Shown here: positions 1 through 16,862 of the stretch, piece after piece
Layout of the letters: the number at the start of each line of letters is the position of its first letter
Position numbering within the stretch: the first letter of the stretch is position 1
Origin: Sapria himalayana
Lineage: Eukaryota > Streptophyta > Magnoliopsida > Malpighiales > Rafflesiaceae
Assembly (NCBI GenBank): GCA_029783825.1
Contig: JAREIK010002254.1
Span: 1,457,169 to 1,521,168, forward strand
Direction: 5' to 3'
Length of the DNA: 64,000 bases
Position numbers and translations under genes: made by a program
Notes under the pieces: generated by a model
The model's input: the letters and a program-made list of their open reading frames with translations, nothing else
Database searches by the model: none
What the model was told of the DNA's origin: nothing

Positions 1-248
1 TGTATTTTTCTACATTAATGTATATAACTTTATATAAATAGTATACATAAATAGCATACATAAACAATATACATAAAGCTAAGTGTATTTTATATAAGTG
101 TATTTAATCATAACTATACATCAAAATGCATGTGTGATATAATTCAAATTTTTATATAGGTGTATTTTACTATATCTATTACTATAAAAATAGAATACTC
201 AAACATCACTATATATAAATATAATAAAGTATATTTAATATACATACA

Positions 249-312
<64 letters not shown>

Positions 313-1419
313 TATATATAAAAGTATTTAACAATATGTATATCGACATATGTTGATATATAAATGTATTTATCTACATTAATATACAAAACTATATATA
401 AATAGTATACATAAATAGTATACATAAATAGTATAAGGTATGCAAACTTGATATCAAAATCAATATATATAACTATATATAAACTGTATACATAAACAAT
501 ATACAATAAACATAAGTGTATTTTATATAAGTATATTTAAACATAAATATATATGAATATGCATTAGTGATATAATTCGAATTTCTTAAATAAGTGTATT
601 TTACTATATATATAACTGTATAAAAAGTATACATAAATATTACAATATATAAATATAACAATGTATATTTAATACACACACACACACATATTATATAAAT
701 GTATTTAACAATATTTATATCAAAATAGTACAATATATAAATGTATTTATCTACATTAATATACTTAACTATATATAAACAATATCCATAAATAGTATAC
801 ATAAATAAAATACATAAATAGCATACATAAACATTATAAGGTATGTCGATTTGATAACTACATCAATATACATAACTATATATAAATAGTATACATAAAC
901 AAAAGTGTATTTTATATAAGTGTATTTAAACATATATATATATATATAATTATATATCAATATGCATGTGTGATATAATTCGAATTTCTTATATAGGTAT
1001 ATTTTATTATATCTATAACTATAAAAATAGTATACATAAACATAACTATATATAAATTTAACAAAGTATATTTAATATACATACAAACATACAAACACAC
1101 ACACACACACACACAACTATATATAAATGTATTTAATAATATGTATATAAACATTTTACTATATATAAATGATTATATCTACATTAATGTATATAACATT
1201 ATATAAACAATATACATAAATAGTATATATAAATATAAGTGTATTTTATATAAGTGTATTAAAACATAACTATGCATCAATATGCATGTGTGATATAATT
1301 CTAATTTGTATATAGGTGTATTTTACTATATCTATTACTATAAAAATAGTATACATAAATATTACTATATATAAATATTATAAAGTATATTTAATGTACA
1401 TAAATACATATATACATAC

Positions 1420-1472
<53 letters not shown>

Positions 1473-1820
1473 TATATATAAAAGTATTTAACAATATGTA
1501 TATCAACATAAATATATATATTAATGCATTTATCTACATTAATATACAAATATATATATAAATAGTATACATAAATAGTATAAGGTATGCCGACTTGATA
1601 TCAAAATCAATATGCATAACAATATATAAATGGTATACATAAACAATATATAATAAACATAAGTGTATTTTATATAAGCATAATAAAACATAACATTATA
1701 TCAATATGGATGTGTGATATAATTCGAATTTCTTATATAAGTATATTTTACTATATCTATAACAATATAAATAGTATACATAAACATTACTATATATAAA
1801 TATAACAAAGTATATTTAAT

Positions 1821-1869
<49 letters not shown>

Positions 1870-2098
1870 AATGTATTTAAAAATATGTATATCAACATAT
1901 TACAATATATAAATGTATTTATCTACATTAATATACTGAACTATATAAATAGTATACACAAATAGTATACATAAATAATATATATAAACATTATACAGAA
2001 ATAGTATAAGGTATACCGATTTGATAAATACATCAATTTGCATAACTATATATAAAGAGTATAAATAAACTTAAGTGTATTTTATATAAGTGTATTTA

Positions 2099-2133
<35 letters not shown>

Positions 2134-2382
2134 ATATGCATGTGTGATGTAATTCGAATTTCATATATAGGTATATATTATTATATCTCTAACTATAAAA
2201 ATAGTATACATAAACATTACTATATATAAATATAACAACGTATATTTAATATACATACATACATACATATATATATAAATATAAATATAAATATAAATAT
2301 AAATATAAATATATATATATATATAACTATATATATATATATAACTATATATATATATATATAACTATATATATATATATAA

Positions 2383-2476
<94 letters not shown>

Positions 2477-3624
2477 TTAACAATATGTATATAAACATAT
2501 TACTGTATATAAATGTATTTATCTACATTAAAATACATAACTATAAATAAATAGTATACAAAAATAGTATAAGGTATGCCGACTTGATATCTACATCAAT
2601 ATACATAATTATATATAAACAAGATACATAAACAGTATACATAAACATAAGTGTATTTTATATAAGTGTATATAAACATAACGATACATCAATATGCATG
2701 TGTGAAATAATTCAAATTTCTTATATAAGTGAATTTTACTATATCCATTACAATAAAAATAGTATACATAAACATAACTATATATAAATATAACAATGTA
2801 TATTTTATATACATACATACATATACACATATATATATATATGTATGTATGTATGTATGTATAAATATCTAACTATATATAAATGTATTTAACACTATGT
2901 ATATCAACATATTACTATATATAAATGAATTTATCTATATTAATATACTTAATTATATATAAAGAGTATACATAAATAGTATATATAAACAGTTTATATA
3001 AATAATATAAGGTATGACGACTTGATATCTACATAAATATACATAACTATATATAAATAGTATACATTTATAGTATCAATAAACATATGTTTATTTTATA
3101 TAAGTGTATTTAAACATAACTATACATCAATATGTATGTGTGATATAATTCAAATTTCTTATATAAGTGTATTTTACTATATCTATAAATAGAAAAATAG
3201 TATACATAAACATTACTATATATAAATATAACAACTTTTATTAAATATACATACATACATATATATATATATATAATTATATATAAATGTATTTAAAAAT
3301 ATTTATATCAACATATTATTATATATAAATATATTTATCTACACTAATAAACTTACCTATATATAAATAGTATACATAAACAGTATATATAAACAGTATA
3401 TGATATGCCGAATTGATATCTACATCAATATACATAACTATATATAAATAGTATACAAAAACATAAGTATATTTTATATAAGTATTTTAAAACATGTATA
3501 TACATCAATATGCATGCGTGATTTAATTCAAATTTCTTATATAAGTGTATTTTACTATATCCATTTCTATAAAAATAGTATACATAAACATAACTATATA
3601 TAAATATAATAATGTATATTTAAT

Positions 3625-3749
<125 letters not shown>

Positions 3750-4118
3750 ATAACTATTCATAAATGTATTAAACAATATGTATATCAACATATTACTATA
3801 TATAAATATATTTATCTACATAAATATACTTAACTATGTATAAACAGTATACATAAATAGTATACATAAATAGTATTTATAAACAGGATATGGTATGCTG
3901 ACTTGATATATACATCAATATAAATAACTATATATAAACAATATACATAAATATAAGTGTATTTTATATAAGTGTATATAAACATATCTATACATCAATA
4001 TTCTTGTGTAATATAATTCGAATTTCTTTTATAGGTGTATTTTATTATATCTATAACTATAAAAATAGTATACATAAACATTCCTATATATAAATATAAC
4101 AACGTATATTTAATATAC

Positions 4119-4184
<66 letters not shown>

Positions 4185-4525
4185 CTATATATAAATGTAT
4201 TTAACAATATGTATATAAACATATTACTATATAAAATGTATTTATCTATATTAATATACATAACTAAATATAAACATTATACATAAATAGTATATGGTAT
4301 GCCGACTAGATATCTACATAAATATAAATAACTATATATAAATAGTATACAAAATCAGTATACATAAACATAAGTATATTTTATATAAGTATATTTTTAA
4401 CATAACTATAATCAATATGCCTGTGTGATATAATTCAAATTTCTTATATAAGTGTATTTTACTATATCTATTACTATAAAAATAGTATACATAAACATAA
4501 CTATATATAAATATAAAAATGTATA

Positions 4526-4571
<46 letters not shown>

Positions 4572-5694
4572 TTAACAATATGTATATCAACATTTTACTA
4601 TATATAAATTTATTCATCTATATTAATATACTTAAACTTTATATGAATAGTATACATAAACAATATATATAAATAATATACATAAACAGTATAAGGTATA
4701 CCGACTTGATATCTACATCAATATACATAACTATATATAAATATTATACATAAACATACGTGTATTTAAACATCACTATACATCAATATGCATGTGTGAT
4801 ATAATTTGAATTTCTTATATACGTGTATTTTACTATATCTATAAATATAAAAATAGTATACATAAATAATACTATATATAAATATAACAACTTATATTTA
4901 ATATACATACATACATATATATATATATAACTATATATAAATGTATTTATAAATATGGATATCAACATATTATTATATATAAATTTATTTATCTATATTA
5001 ATAAACTTACCTATATATAAACATTATACATAAATAGTATACATAAATAGTATATATAAATAGTGTATGATATGCCGACTTGATATCTACATCAATATTC
5101 ATAACTATATATAAACAATATACAAAAACATAAGTGTATTTTATATAAGTATTTTTAAACATATCTATATATCAATATGCATGTGTGATGTAATTCAAAT
5201 TTTTTATATAAGTGTATTTTACTATATATATTTCTATAAAAATAGTATACATAAACATAACTATATATAAATATAAAAAAGTATATTTAATATACATTTA
5301 TATATGTATAGATAAAAAACTATATATAAATGTATTTAGCAATCTGCATATCAACATATTACTATATATAAATGTATTTATCTATATTAATATACTTAAC
5401 TATATTTAAACGATATACATAAATAGTATATATAAAGAGTATACATAAATAGTATTAGGTATACCAACTTGATATCTACATCAATATACATAACTATATA
5501 TAAATAGTATACATAAACATACGTGTATTTTATATAAGTGTGTTTAAACAAAACTATACATCAATATGCATGTGTGATATAATTCGATTTTCTTATCTAA
5601 CTGTATTTTACTATATCTATAAATATAAAAATAGTATACATAAACATTACTATATATAAATATAACAACTTATATTTAATATACATACATGAAT

Positions 5695-5781
<87 letters not shown>

Positions 5782-6148
5782 ACTATATATAAATGTTTTT
5801 AAAATATGTATATCAACATATTATTATATATAAATGTATTTATCTATTTTAATAAACTCACATATATATAAACAATATATATAGACAGTATTTGATGTGC
5901 CGATTTGATATCTACATCAATATACATAACTATATATAAATAGTACACATAAACATAAGTGTATTTTATATAAGTATTTTTAAACATATCTATACATCAA
6001 TATGCATGTTTGATAAAATTCAAATTTTCTATATAGGTTTATTTTATTATATCTATAACTATAAAAATAGTAAACATAAACATTATTATATATAAATATA
6101 ACAACGTATATTTAATATACATACATACATATATACAAACAAACATAC

Positions 6149-6206
<58 letters not shown>

Positions 6207-6276
6207 TTAACAATATGTATATCAACATATTACTATATATAAAAGTATATAAATATGTATATTTACTATATTTTAT

Positions 6277-6696
6277 TAAGAAATTCTAGTTATATCACAC
6301 ATGCATATTAAGTTATAGTTATATTTAAATATACTTATATAAAAAATACTCATGTTTATATATACTATTTATGTATATTGTTTATATATAGTTATGTATA
6401 TTAATGTAGATATCAAGTCGGCATACCTTATACAGTTTATGTATACTATTTATATATAGTTATCTATATTAATGTAGATATATAAAAGTATTTATCTACA
6501 TTAATATAGATAACTATATATAAATAGTATACATAAACAGTATAAGGTATGCCGACTTGATATCTACATTAATATACATAACTATATATAAACAATATAC
6601 ATAAATAGTATATATAAACATGAGTATTTTTTATATAAGTATATTTAAATATAACTATAACTTAATATGCATGTGTGATATAATTAGAATTTCTTA
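6277..6696. repeat. Long inverted repeat (palindrome) inside array 1
   Basis: The unit at about 6277-6480 is inverted relative to its neighbours. It is followed, after about 12 bases, by a direct copy at about 6493-6696. The two ~204-base arms are almost identical: I found only a couple of mismatches, such as gtt versus ttt-type single changes near the tataagg motif and taact versus taatt near the outer end. The inverted landmark (gatatcaagtcggcatacc) is at about 6409-6427 and its partner at about 6546. A third, direct copy of the same sub-family follows at about 6790-7000. The arms are much more alike than typical neighbouring units are, so the inversion is recent or is being kept similar by gene conversion. 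Confidence 0.9.
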
Positions 6697-7406
6697 CATA
6701 AGTATATTTTACTATATCTATAACTATACAAAAAGTATACATAAACATAACTATATATAGATGTATTTAACAATATGTATATCAACATATTACTATATAT
6801 AAAAGTATTTATCTACATTAATATATATAACTATATATAAATAGTATACATAAATAGTATAAGGTATGCCGACTTGATATCTACATTAATATACATAACT
6901 ATATATAAACAATATACATAAATAGTATATATAAACATTAGTATATTTTATATAAGTATAATTAACTATAACTATAACTTAATATGCATGTGTGATATAA
7001 TTAGAATTTCTTATATAAGTATATTTTACTATATCTATAACTATAAAAATAGTATACATAAACATAACTATATATAGATGTATTTAACAATATGTATTTC
7101 AACATATTACTATATATAAATGTATTTATCTATATTAATATACTTAACTATATATAAATAGTATACATAAACATTATACTTAAAAAGTATACATAGACAG
7201 TATAAGGTATGATGACTTGATATCTAAATCAATATAAATAACTATATAAAAATAGTATACATAAACAGTATAAATAAACATAAGTGTATTTAAACATATC
7301 TACATCAATATTCAAATTTCTTATATAGGTTTTTTTTATTATATCTATAACTATAAATATAGTATACATAAACATTACTATATATAAATATACCAAAGTA
7401 TATTTA

Positions 7407-7450
<44 letters not shown>

Positions 7451-8202
7451 CTATAAATAAATGTTTATAACAATATGTATATAAACATATTACTATATAT
7501 AAATGTATTTATCTATATTAATATACATAACTATATATAAACAGTATACATAAATTGTATATGGTATGCCAACTTAATATCCACATCAACATACATAACT
7601 ATATATAAACAATATACATAAATAGCATACATAAACATAAGCTTATTTTATATAAGTGTATTTAAACATAACTATACATCAATAAGCATGTGTGATATAA
7701 ATCAAATTTCTTATATAAGTATATATTTACTATATCAATTACTATAAAAATAGTAAACAAAAACATAACTATATATAAATATAACAATGTATATTTAATA
7801 TACAAATATATATGTATAGATATATAACTATATTTAAATGTATTTAACAATATGTATATCAACATATTATAATATATAAATGTATTTATTTATATTAATA
7901 TACTTTACTATATATAAATTGTATACATAAACAGTATATATAGATAGTTTACATAAATATTATAAGGTATGCCGACTTGATATCTACATCAATATGCATA
8001 ACTATATATAAAATGTGTACATAAATAGTATTCATAAACATAAATGTATTTTATATAAGTTTATTTAAACATAACTATACATCATTATGCATGTGTGATA
8101 TAATTCGAATTTCATATATAAGTGTATTTTACTATATCTATAAATATAAAAATAGTATACATAAACATTATTATATATAAATATAACATCATATATTTAA
8201 TA

Positions 8203-8273
<71 letters not shown>

Positions 8274-8646
8274 AACTATATATAAATGTATTTAACATTA
8301 TGTATATCAACATATTACTATATATAATTGTATTTATCTACATAAATAAACTTAACTATATATAAACATCATACATACACAGTATATATAAATAGTATAT
8401 ATAAATAGTATAAGGTAGGTCGACTTGATATATACATCAAGATACATAACTATATATAAACAGTATAGATAAACATAAGTGTATTTTATATAAGTTTATT
8501 TAAAAATATCTATACATCAATATGCATGTGTGATATAATTTGAATTTCTTATATAGGTTTATTTTATTATATCTATAACTATAAAAATATTATACATAAA
8601 CATTACTATATATAAATATATCAATGTTTATTTAAAATACATACAT

Positions 8647-8768
<122 letters not shown>

Positions 8769-10030
8769 TTAATAATATGTATATTAACATATTACAATAT
8801 ATAAATGTATTTATCTATATTAATATAGATAACTATATATAAATAGTAAACATAAATAGTATAAGGTATGCCGACTTGATATCTACATCAATATACATAA
8901 CTATATATAAATAGTTTACATAAACAGTATACATAAACATAAGTATATTTTATATAAGTGTATGTAAACATAACTATATATCAATATGCATGTGTGATAT
9001 AATTAGAATTTTTTATATAAGTCTATTTTACTATATCTATAACTATAAAAATAGTATACTTAAGCATAACTATATATAAATATAATGATGAATATTAATA
9101 CATATTATATATATATATATAACTATATATAAATGTATTTAACAATATGTATATCAAAATATTGCTATATATAAATGTATTTATTTATATTAATATACTT
9201 AATTATATATAAATAGTATACATAAAAAGTATACATAAATAGTATAAGGTATGCCGACTTGATATCTACATCAATATACATAACTATATATAAATAGTAT
9301 ACATAAACAGTTTACATAAGGTGTATTTTATATAAGTGTATTTATACATAACTATACATCAATATGCATGAGTGATAAAATTCGAATTTGTTATATATGT
9401 GTATTTTACTATATCTATTACTATAAAAATAGTATTTATAAACATTACTATATATAAATATAATAACATATATTTAATATACATATATATATAGATATAT
9501 AAATTTATATAAATGTATTTAACAATATGTATATCAACATATTACTATATATAAATAAATTTATCTACATTAATACACATAACTATATATAAACAAAATA
9601 CATAAACAGTATAATGTATGCCGACTTGATATCAACATCAATATACATAACTATATATAAATAGTATATATAAATAGTATGCAAAAATAGTATAAGTAAT
9701 GCCAACTTAATATCTACACCAATATATATAACTATATACATAAACAGTATACATAAACATAGTCTATTTTATACAAGTGTATCTAAACATAACTATACAT
9801 CAATATGAATGTGTGATATAATTCGAATGTCTCATATAAGTGTATTTTACAATATCTATAACTATAAAAATGGTATAAATAAACATTACTATATATAAAT
9901 ATAACTACATAAATTTAATATGCACACACACACACACACACACACATAACAATATGTATATCAACATATGACTATATATAACTGTATTAATCTACATCAA
10001 TACCTATACATAGTCATATGTATAAATATA

Positions 10031-11099
10031 TATAATTAACTGAAAAAAAATATAACTACATCTACAACATGTATAACTACATGCTTCAGAAACTTATTAT
10101 CAATTCATATAATTCATCTCATTCATACATGTTTTTTTCGATATTGTATAAATCTGTATCATTTTCCCATATATTTTAGGAACTTAAATTTAATTCTTTC
10201 AATCTCAAATATTTTTTTATTATATATTTATATGTTTGTATAAATCATTATTATTTAATATGTTTTGGGTTTGTATTTTTGTTTCACTAAATATAATTTA
10301 ACTAAAATTGATTTTTAATAAAATGTTCATTTGTTAAAATTTATTTTTAAATTTTTAAAATAAATAACAATATGTTTTGTAATAAATATTATAAAGAAAT
10401 TATAAAATATATATGTGATGTAGTTTCAATTTACAAAGATACAACTTTAAAAATTAAATTTATTTACAAAATAAAATTTGCACCTATTAATATTTAATAT
10501 ATTATATTTATTATAAATAAGCAATGTTTGATATGTATCTATTGATTACAAAAAAACATTTTAATGTATTAAATTTTAAAAAAATTGAAAAGATTATTTA
10601 AAAAAACAAATTCATTTATTTATATGGTCATTTATATATTTTGAATAAAATAAAAAAATAATTACATGGAAAAATTTACTCTTGTATTTATATGGTAACC
10701 TGTTTTGTTTCAACATAATTAAAGAAATAATTGATTTTTTATGAAACATTAAAGGCTAGTATTTATATTCACTATATTATATTTGTTTGAATTTTAAAGT
10801 TTCTGAAAATTTATTAATAACTATAAATAATAGGGTGAAATTTATCATTGACATTGATATTTTTATAAAAAAAAGTATATAGACAAACAAAAACAATATT
10901 ATCTATTTATTAACTATATTTTCATTTTTAACATAATTGTAAAACCAAAATTATTTACAAATATGGAAACTTCATTTATTTATATGAGTATTAATGTATT
11001 ATGATAGTTATTTTAATATAAATATAAAAAAAACACTATTTGAATATAATAGAAGCTCATATATTTAATTCATAATTTCATTTTATGCATTAATATGCT
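10031..11099. other. AT-rich spacer, no gene seen
   Basis: Unique-looking, very AT-rich sequence between array 1 and the CA-repeat cluster. I see no coding pattern, RNA gene or transposon end in it. Confidence 0.6.
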
Positions 11100-11180
11100 T
11101 CACACACACACACACACACGCTCGTACACACACACACACACACACACGCTCGTACACACACACACACACACACACTTGTT
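11100..11180. repeat. Interrupted CA microsatellite
   Basis: Three (CA) blocks are separated by two identical gctcgta spacers, making a higher-order ~29-bp tandem repeat. The spacers show that the block itself, not just the dinucleotide, has been duplicated. Confidence 0.9.
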
Positions 11181-11640
11181 TTAAATATAAAAAATATAAA
11201 TATTTTATAAATTGTGTATAATATTTAATATTTTATTTTAATTAAATTTACAAAATCAAAAAATTTTAAATACATTTACACACACACACACATACACTTA
11301 TATATATATATATATACATACATACATATATATAACAGTTTCATGTGTAACTTTAAAATTACATTACGTATATAGATATATGTGTGTGTTTGTGTGGGTG
11401 TACAGTAGTATATGCATGCATAGAAGTATATACACACTACTTTGAAAATGTAGATACATCTGTGAATATATACAAAAGTACAAAAATGTGTATTCTGATA
11501 TATAATGTATTGTAATGTATATGGATGTATAAAGGTGTGTACGTGTATGTGTAGGGCAGTGTATATACGCATATATATATTTATGCATATATATGTAAAT
11601 ATCATTAATATTGAGAAGAAAAATATTTGAGCACATAAAA
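11181..11640. other. AT-rich spacer with CA/TA microsatellites, no gene seen
   Basis: AT-rich sequence with a (CA)n-(TA)n stretch near 11,277-11,332. The minus-strand open frame crossing this interval is mostly translated simple sequence. Confidence 0.6.
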
Positions 11641-11800
11641 TATTAACATGTTCCATAAATTCGTGAGAGCTGGAGCAAAAAGTGACATTATTGCAAGATA
11701 CAACTAATCTCCCATCTATAACACTTTGCCTCAAAATTTGATCAGAGTAATACTTGCAATGATAAAGGTTCATCCAGTACTAAATACCATGGTATTACAT
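11640..11800 (-). other. Possible exon-like fragment, unidentified
   Basis: Base composition here is closer to coding than in the flanks. The minus strand has a short open stretch with a mixed residue content (for example SDQILRQSVIDGRLV), unlike the Tyr/Ile/His simple-sequence frames on either side. No domain is recognised and no start, stop or splice context supports a gene. It may be an old gene fragment or chance. Confidence 0.15.
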
Positions 11801-12150
11801 TTTCATTCAATACTATAATTTGTTCAAATAAAAAAATCTATCTAATATCTTCTTCAACAACTCTTCTATCTTTTTTTTCTAATCTTTATAAGCTATTTTC
11901 AATTTTGATTATACGTACATTTCTTATATAATATCTCGAGTTCAAACTATTGTAATTGTAAAATCCATCAAATCAATCTAGGCCTAACATCTTACTTTTC
12001 TATGAGATATTTGATTATAGAATATTTAATATATACTATGACTTTGGTTCCCACTAAATATGATATTAATTTGCCAAAAGAAAAGATTGTTGATACAAGT
12101 TCTTTCTCTATAGTGGTGTAATTCAATTGGACATTTTAGAGTGAGTTGTT
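11801..12150. other. AT-rich spacer, no gene seen
   Basis: AT-rich sequence leading into the second satellite array. No feature is recognised. Confidence 0.5.
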
Positions 12151-12693
12151 ATCATAGTATATGATAACTTTTTATAATTATTTGTATAACTATATATAAT
12201 CCTTCATAATTATATTTAACTATATTTGTAACTATATAAACTATTTTATAACTATATTAATAACTATATATAACTATTTTTTAACTATATAATATTTTAT
12301 AACTATATGAGTAATTCTATATAATTATATTTTTAACAAAATATATCATATGTATAATAATATATACCTATATATAATAGAATTTTGATATATGTAAAAT
12401 TATAAAAATAATATATATAACTATATCTTTAACTACATACATATTTATAACTATATGTGTATAATTATATATAAATATTTGTATAACTATGTAATACTCT
12501 ATATAATTAAATATAACTATATTTGTATCTATGTATACATATATGTATTCATATAATTAAATCTATATATTTATTTATTTATAACTTTGTAGATATTTAT
12601 GTATAACTACTTATAACTACTTGTATGAATATATCTATATATAATTATATGTTTAACTATACATAACTCTTTTTTTAATTATGTATACTATAT
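12150..12693. repeat. AT-rich satellite array 2, left unit
   Basis: Repeated aactatat- and gtataactatat-type words. Its last ~270 bases match the matching part of the units at 13,604-14,159 and 14,160-14,709 (for example the atataaatatttgtataacta and gtttaactata words in the same order). The unit ends in tatgtataagaacata, exactly where the ARF pseudogene was inserted, so this and the sequence resuming at 13,617 were once continuous. Confidence 0.75.
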
Positions 12694-12706
12694 GTATAAG
12701 AACATA
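12694..12706. repeat. 13-bp target-site duplication, left copy
   Basis: gtataagaacata directly precedes the ARF pseudogene and is repeated exactly at 13,604-13,616 after it. Duplications of 7-20 bp are the usual mark of LINE-mediated retrotransposition of an mRNA. Confidence 0.9.
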
Positions 12707-13603
<897 letters not shown>

Positions 13604-13616
13604 GTATAAGAACATA
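13604..13616. repeat. 13-bp target-site duplication, right copy
   Basis: Exact repeat of 12,694-12,706 (gtataagaacata). It is followed at once by taactataaataatt, which continues the satellite unit broken by the insertion. Confidence 0.9.
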
Positions 13617-14735
13617 TAACTATAAATAATTGTCTTTGACTATATATATAACTATAAAAATTATACATAACTATATTTAAAAATATAATAAACAACATAT
13701 ATTTAATATACATTTTTATATATTAGTATATAAAAATATATTTTACCATATATATACCTGTAGATAACTATATGTATACATATATAAAATTATATAAAAA
13801 ATATATATATACCTACATGTATAAATATAAGTATAACTATATGTGTAACTATATGTATAACCACATGTAACTATATTTATAATTACATGAATAAAAACAT
13901 ACAACATTATGTTTAATTATATGTGTATAACTATATATAAATATTTGTAAAACTAAATAAAAATTTATATAATTAAATATAACTATATTTTTAACTATAT
14001 ATATATATATGTATACATATATGTAAATCTATATATTTGTTTATAACATTGAATATATTTATGTATAACTAAATATAATTACTTATATAAAAATATATAT
14101 ATATATATATAACTAAATGTTTAATGATATATACATTTTTATAACTATATATATTATATGTATAATAGCATATAACTATAAATAATTTTATCTTACTATA
14201 TGTTTAACTATAAAAATGTTATACATAACTATATTTAAATATATAATTAACAACATATATTTAATATACATTTTTATATATTAGTATAAAAATGTATTTT
14301 AGTATATCCATACCTATACATAACTATATGTATAAATATATGAAATTATATGAAAAAATATATATACATACATGTATAAATATAAGTTTAATGATACGTG
14401 TAACTATATGTATAACCACATGTAACTATATTTATAATTTATATGTATAAAAACATACAACATAATGTTTAACTATATGTGTATAACTATATATAAATAT
14501 TTGTATAACTATAAAAAACTCTATATAAATAAATATAACTTTATTTTTAATTATGTATTCATATATGTATACATATATGTAAATCTATATAATTGTTTAT
14601 AACTTTGTATACATTTATTTATATTTACTTATAACTACTTGTATGCATATATCTATATATAATTTTATGTTTAACTATATGTAACTATTTATAACTACAT
14701 TTACTCTATGTATCCTAACATATAATTATATATGG
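13604..14735. repeat. AT-rich satellite array 2, two ~550-bp units
   Basis: Units start at 13,604 (gtataagaacata) and 14,160 (gtataatagcata) and end at about 14,709 (gtatcctaacata), giving periods of about 556 and 550 bp. Both contain, in order, an aactataaataatt word, aacaacatatatttaatatac, a tattttaccatat/tattttagtatat box, aaccacatgtaactatattt, and acatacaacat followed by tgtttaa. Several of these words resemble array 1 (for example atatttaatatac and tattttactatatctata), so the two satellites may share a distant ancestor. Confidence 0.82.
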
Positions 14736-15002
14736 GATAATACTAATTTGTTGCACTAACTTGAAATTAAATGGCAAAAGATATAATATGAATAATATAT
14801 AAGCACATAGCATGAGAGTGTCCGTTGATCATGCTCAAATATGGTATCATACAAATAAGAGTCATACTTTTTCCTAATCCTAACCCTTAGGCCTCAGGCT
14901 CAAATATGAACTTATGTATGACAAAAGATGTAATATTTGATAAGTTTGCATAGAAAAAATTTTATTTTCTTTTATATAATTCTTCATTCTAACACTACAC
15001 TC
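14736..15002. other. Spacer, no gene seen
   Basis: Moderately AT-rich sequence with no recognised feature. Confidence 0.5.
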
Positions 15003-15383
<381 letters not shown>

Positions 15384-15680
15384 TCTTTCTCCCTTCAACT
15401 TTAAATGTCTTTCTTTTTTGCTTTCCTTTCTTGTGCATTATCATATTTTGCTCCTTTTATCTAGTATTACCATGATATCTATTAATCTTTATAATGCTTA
15501 AAATTACATTATCTATTCACATAGATTCTGCAAACGTATTGCCTCGATATTTACGATATTTACTTTTTGAATATTCATTTATAAGTAATTTTATTTAATT
15601 ATTAGTATATTTTGAAGTAATAGAATATTTAATTTAAAATAATGATTGAACATTATTTTTTGTAAATAAAACAAGGCAAA
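15384..15680. other. AT-rich spacer, no gene seen
   Basis: AT-rich sequence between the CT tract and the transposase-like exon. No feature is recognised. Confidence 0.5.
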
Positions 15681-16070
15681 ATGAATTCAGATCGTTAGTG
15701 GATGTACAGAAGGTTTATGAATGGAATTTTGAATAAAAATTTTTTGAGTGGGCTTGAAACTTTTATCAATTTTGCATGTAGTCAATCGAGATGAATGGAT
15801 GGAGAAAATATTAAGTGTCCAAGTAATTATCTCAAGTGTCAAAATATTCTTTTTCGTGATGCAAACACAATAAGATACCATTTGACTAAATATGGCTTTA
15901 TGCCAAATTATTTTGTTTGGATTTATCATTGGAAAAGTATTATGGCTCTGAACATTGATCAAAATGAGGGTATTGAATCATTTGCTTGTGGTGAAGAATA
16001 ATCAAACACATGCCATAGAATGATCACGGAAGCTGCTGGTGCTGACTTCAATATGGGTTACATGGTTTAT
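15681..16070 (+). pseudogene. CACTA (En/Spm) transposon transposase-associated domain, remnant
   Basis: From ATG 15,681 the frame reads a short leader, a stop, then WMYRRFMNGILNKNFLSGLE and, after another stop, DGENIKCPSNYLKCQNILF and YHLTKYGFMPNYFVWIYHW. This order (WMYrr, FINFACSQ, CPsxxCxN, R-D-T-hyHLxkyGFMPnYfvWiyHgE) is typical of the N-terminal transposase-associated domain of plant CACTA transposons, a likely zinc-binding module. Here the second Cys of the CxxC pair is changed to Tyr-Leu-Lys-Cys spacing, Gly of the WxYHGE end is Trp, and in-frame stops occur near 15,696, 15,793 and 15,999. No TNP2-type catalytic exon is seen downstream. A CACTA-type right end lies 4.7 kb away at 20,785, in a suitable orientation to belong to the same element. 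Confidence 0.75.
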
Positions 16071-16373
16071 TTTTGTCTGTGTAGCAAATAATTATGATAT
16101 TTTTTTTGCAGGTTTCATTTTTTTATTCTGGTTTTGTTCTTTGCTTTTCTAATTAACCTAATTATGAATCTTTGCATGACACATTATGTGAGACACACGA
16201 ACAAATTCTGATTCAAAGCATTCAGACATTGCCACGGTCATTCCAATGCATGAGACCCATATTTATCGATTTCAGTTTATTCAAAAGGAGGGCTAGCTTA
16301 TTTTATCTTTATTATTCCTAAAACATTCTATTTTTGCACTCTCTTTCTCTCTAAGTATAATTATTGGACATCT
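16071..16373. other. Spacer, no gene seen
   Basis: AT-rich DNA between the transposase-like exon and the first triplet-repeat unit. It could be intron or non-coding interior of the same CACTA element. Confidence 0.4.
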
Positions 16374-16528
16374 TTTAAATTTTTGTTGAAGCTATATGAC
16401 AATCAATTTTAATTTGTGTTTGTTCATGTCTATAATAATTATTTTTATATATCGATAAATATGTTTGTGTGTTTCTAATTTTTTTGGGTAGAGTTTTAGT
16501 TTGTTATATGTATGTAAAAGCCTATTAT

Positions 16529-16862
16529 CAACAGCAGTAGCAGTGGTAGTGGCGGCAGCAATGGCTGTGGCAGAAGGGGTGGCAGCGGCGGGGGTGGTAG
16601 CTATGGCAGTAGCATCAGGGGCAGTAGCAACGACATCAGCGGCAGCGGTGGTAGCATTAGTAGTAGTGACGATAGTGGCAACATCAACGGCAGTGGCGGA
16701 AACGGCGGCAACGACGGCTGTGGCGGTAGCACTGGTAGTAGTGGTGGTAGTAGCAGCAACGACAATGGTAGTAGCGGTAGTGGCGGTAGCAATTGCCGCG
16801 ACAGTGGTGGTGGTAGAGGTGGTGGCAGCAGTGGCAATAGCTGGAGTAGCAGCAACGACAAC
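16529..16862. repeat. GC-rich purine-N-pyrimidine triplet block, unit 1
   Basis: Nearly every triplet in one phase is AGC, AGT, GGC, GGT, AAC, GAC, ACC or close to it, that is purine-any-pyrimidine. Because this pattern is its own reverse complement, long open frames appear in several frames on both strands (Gly/Ser-rich, Ala/Val/Thr-rich, Leu/Pro-rich). None has a recognisable domain. Confidence 0.9.

Noticed and set aside
11276..11773. 165-codon minus-strand frame as a gene
   Set aside because: Most of it is translated CA/TA simple sequence; only a short mixed stretch near 11,640-11,773 is unexplained.
14992..15002. cactacac as a CACTA left terminus
   Set aside because: It does not continue as CACTACAAGAAAA, lacks subterminal repeats and is not preceded by the tga duplication.
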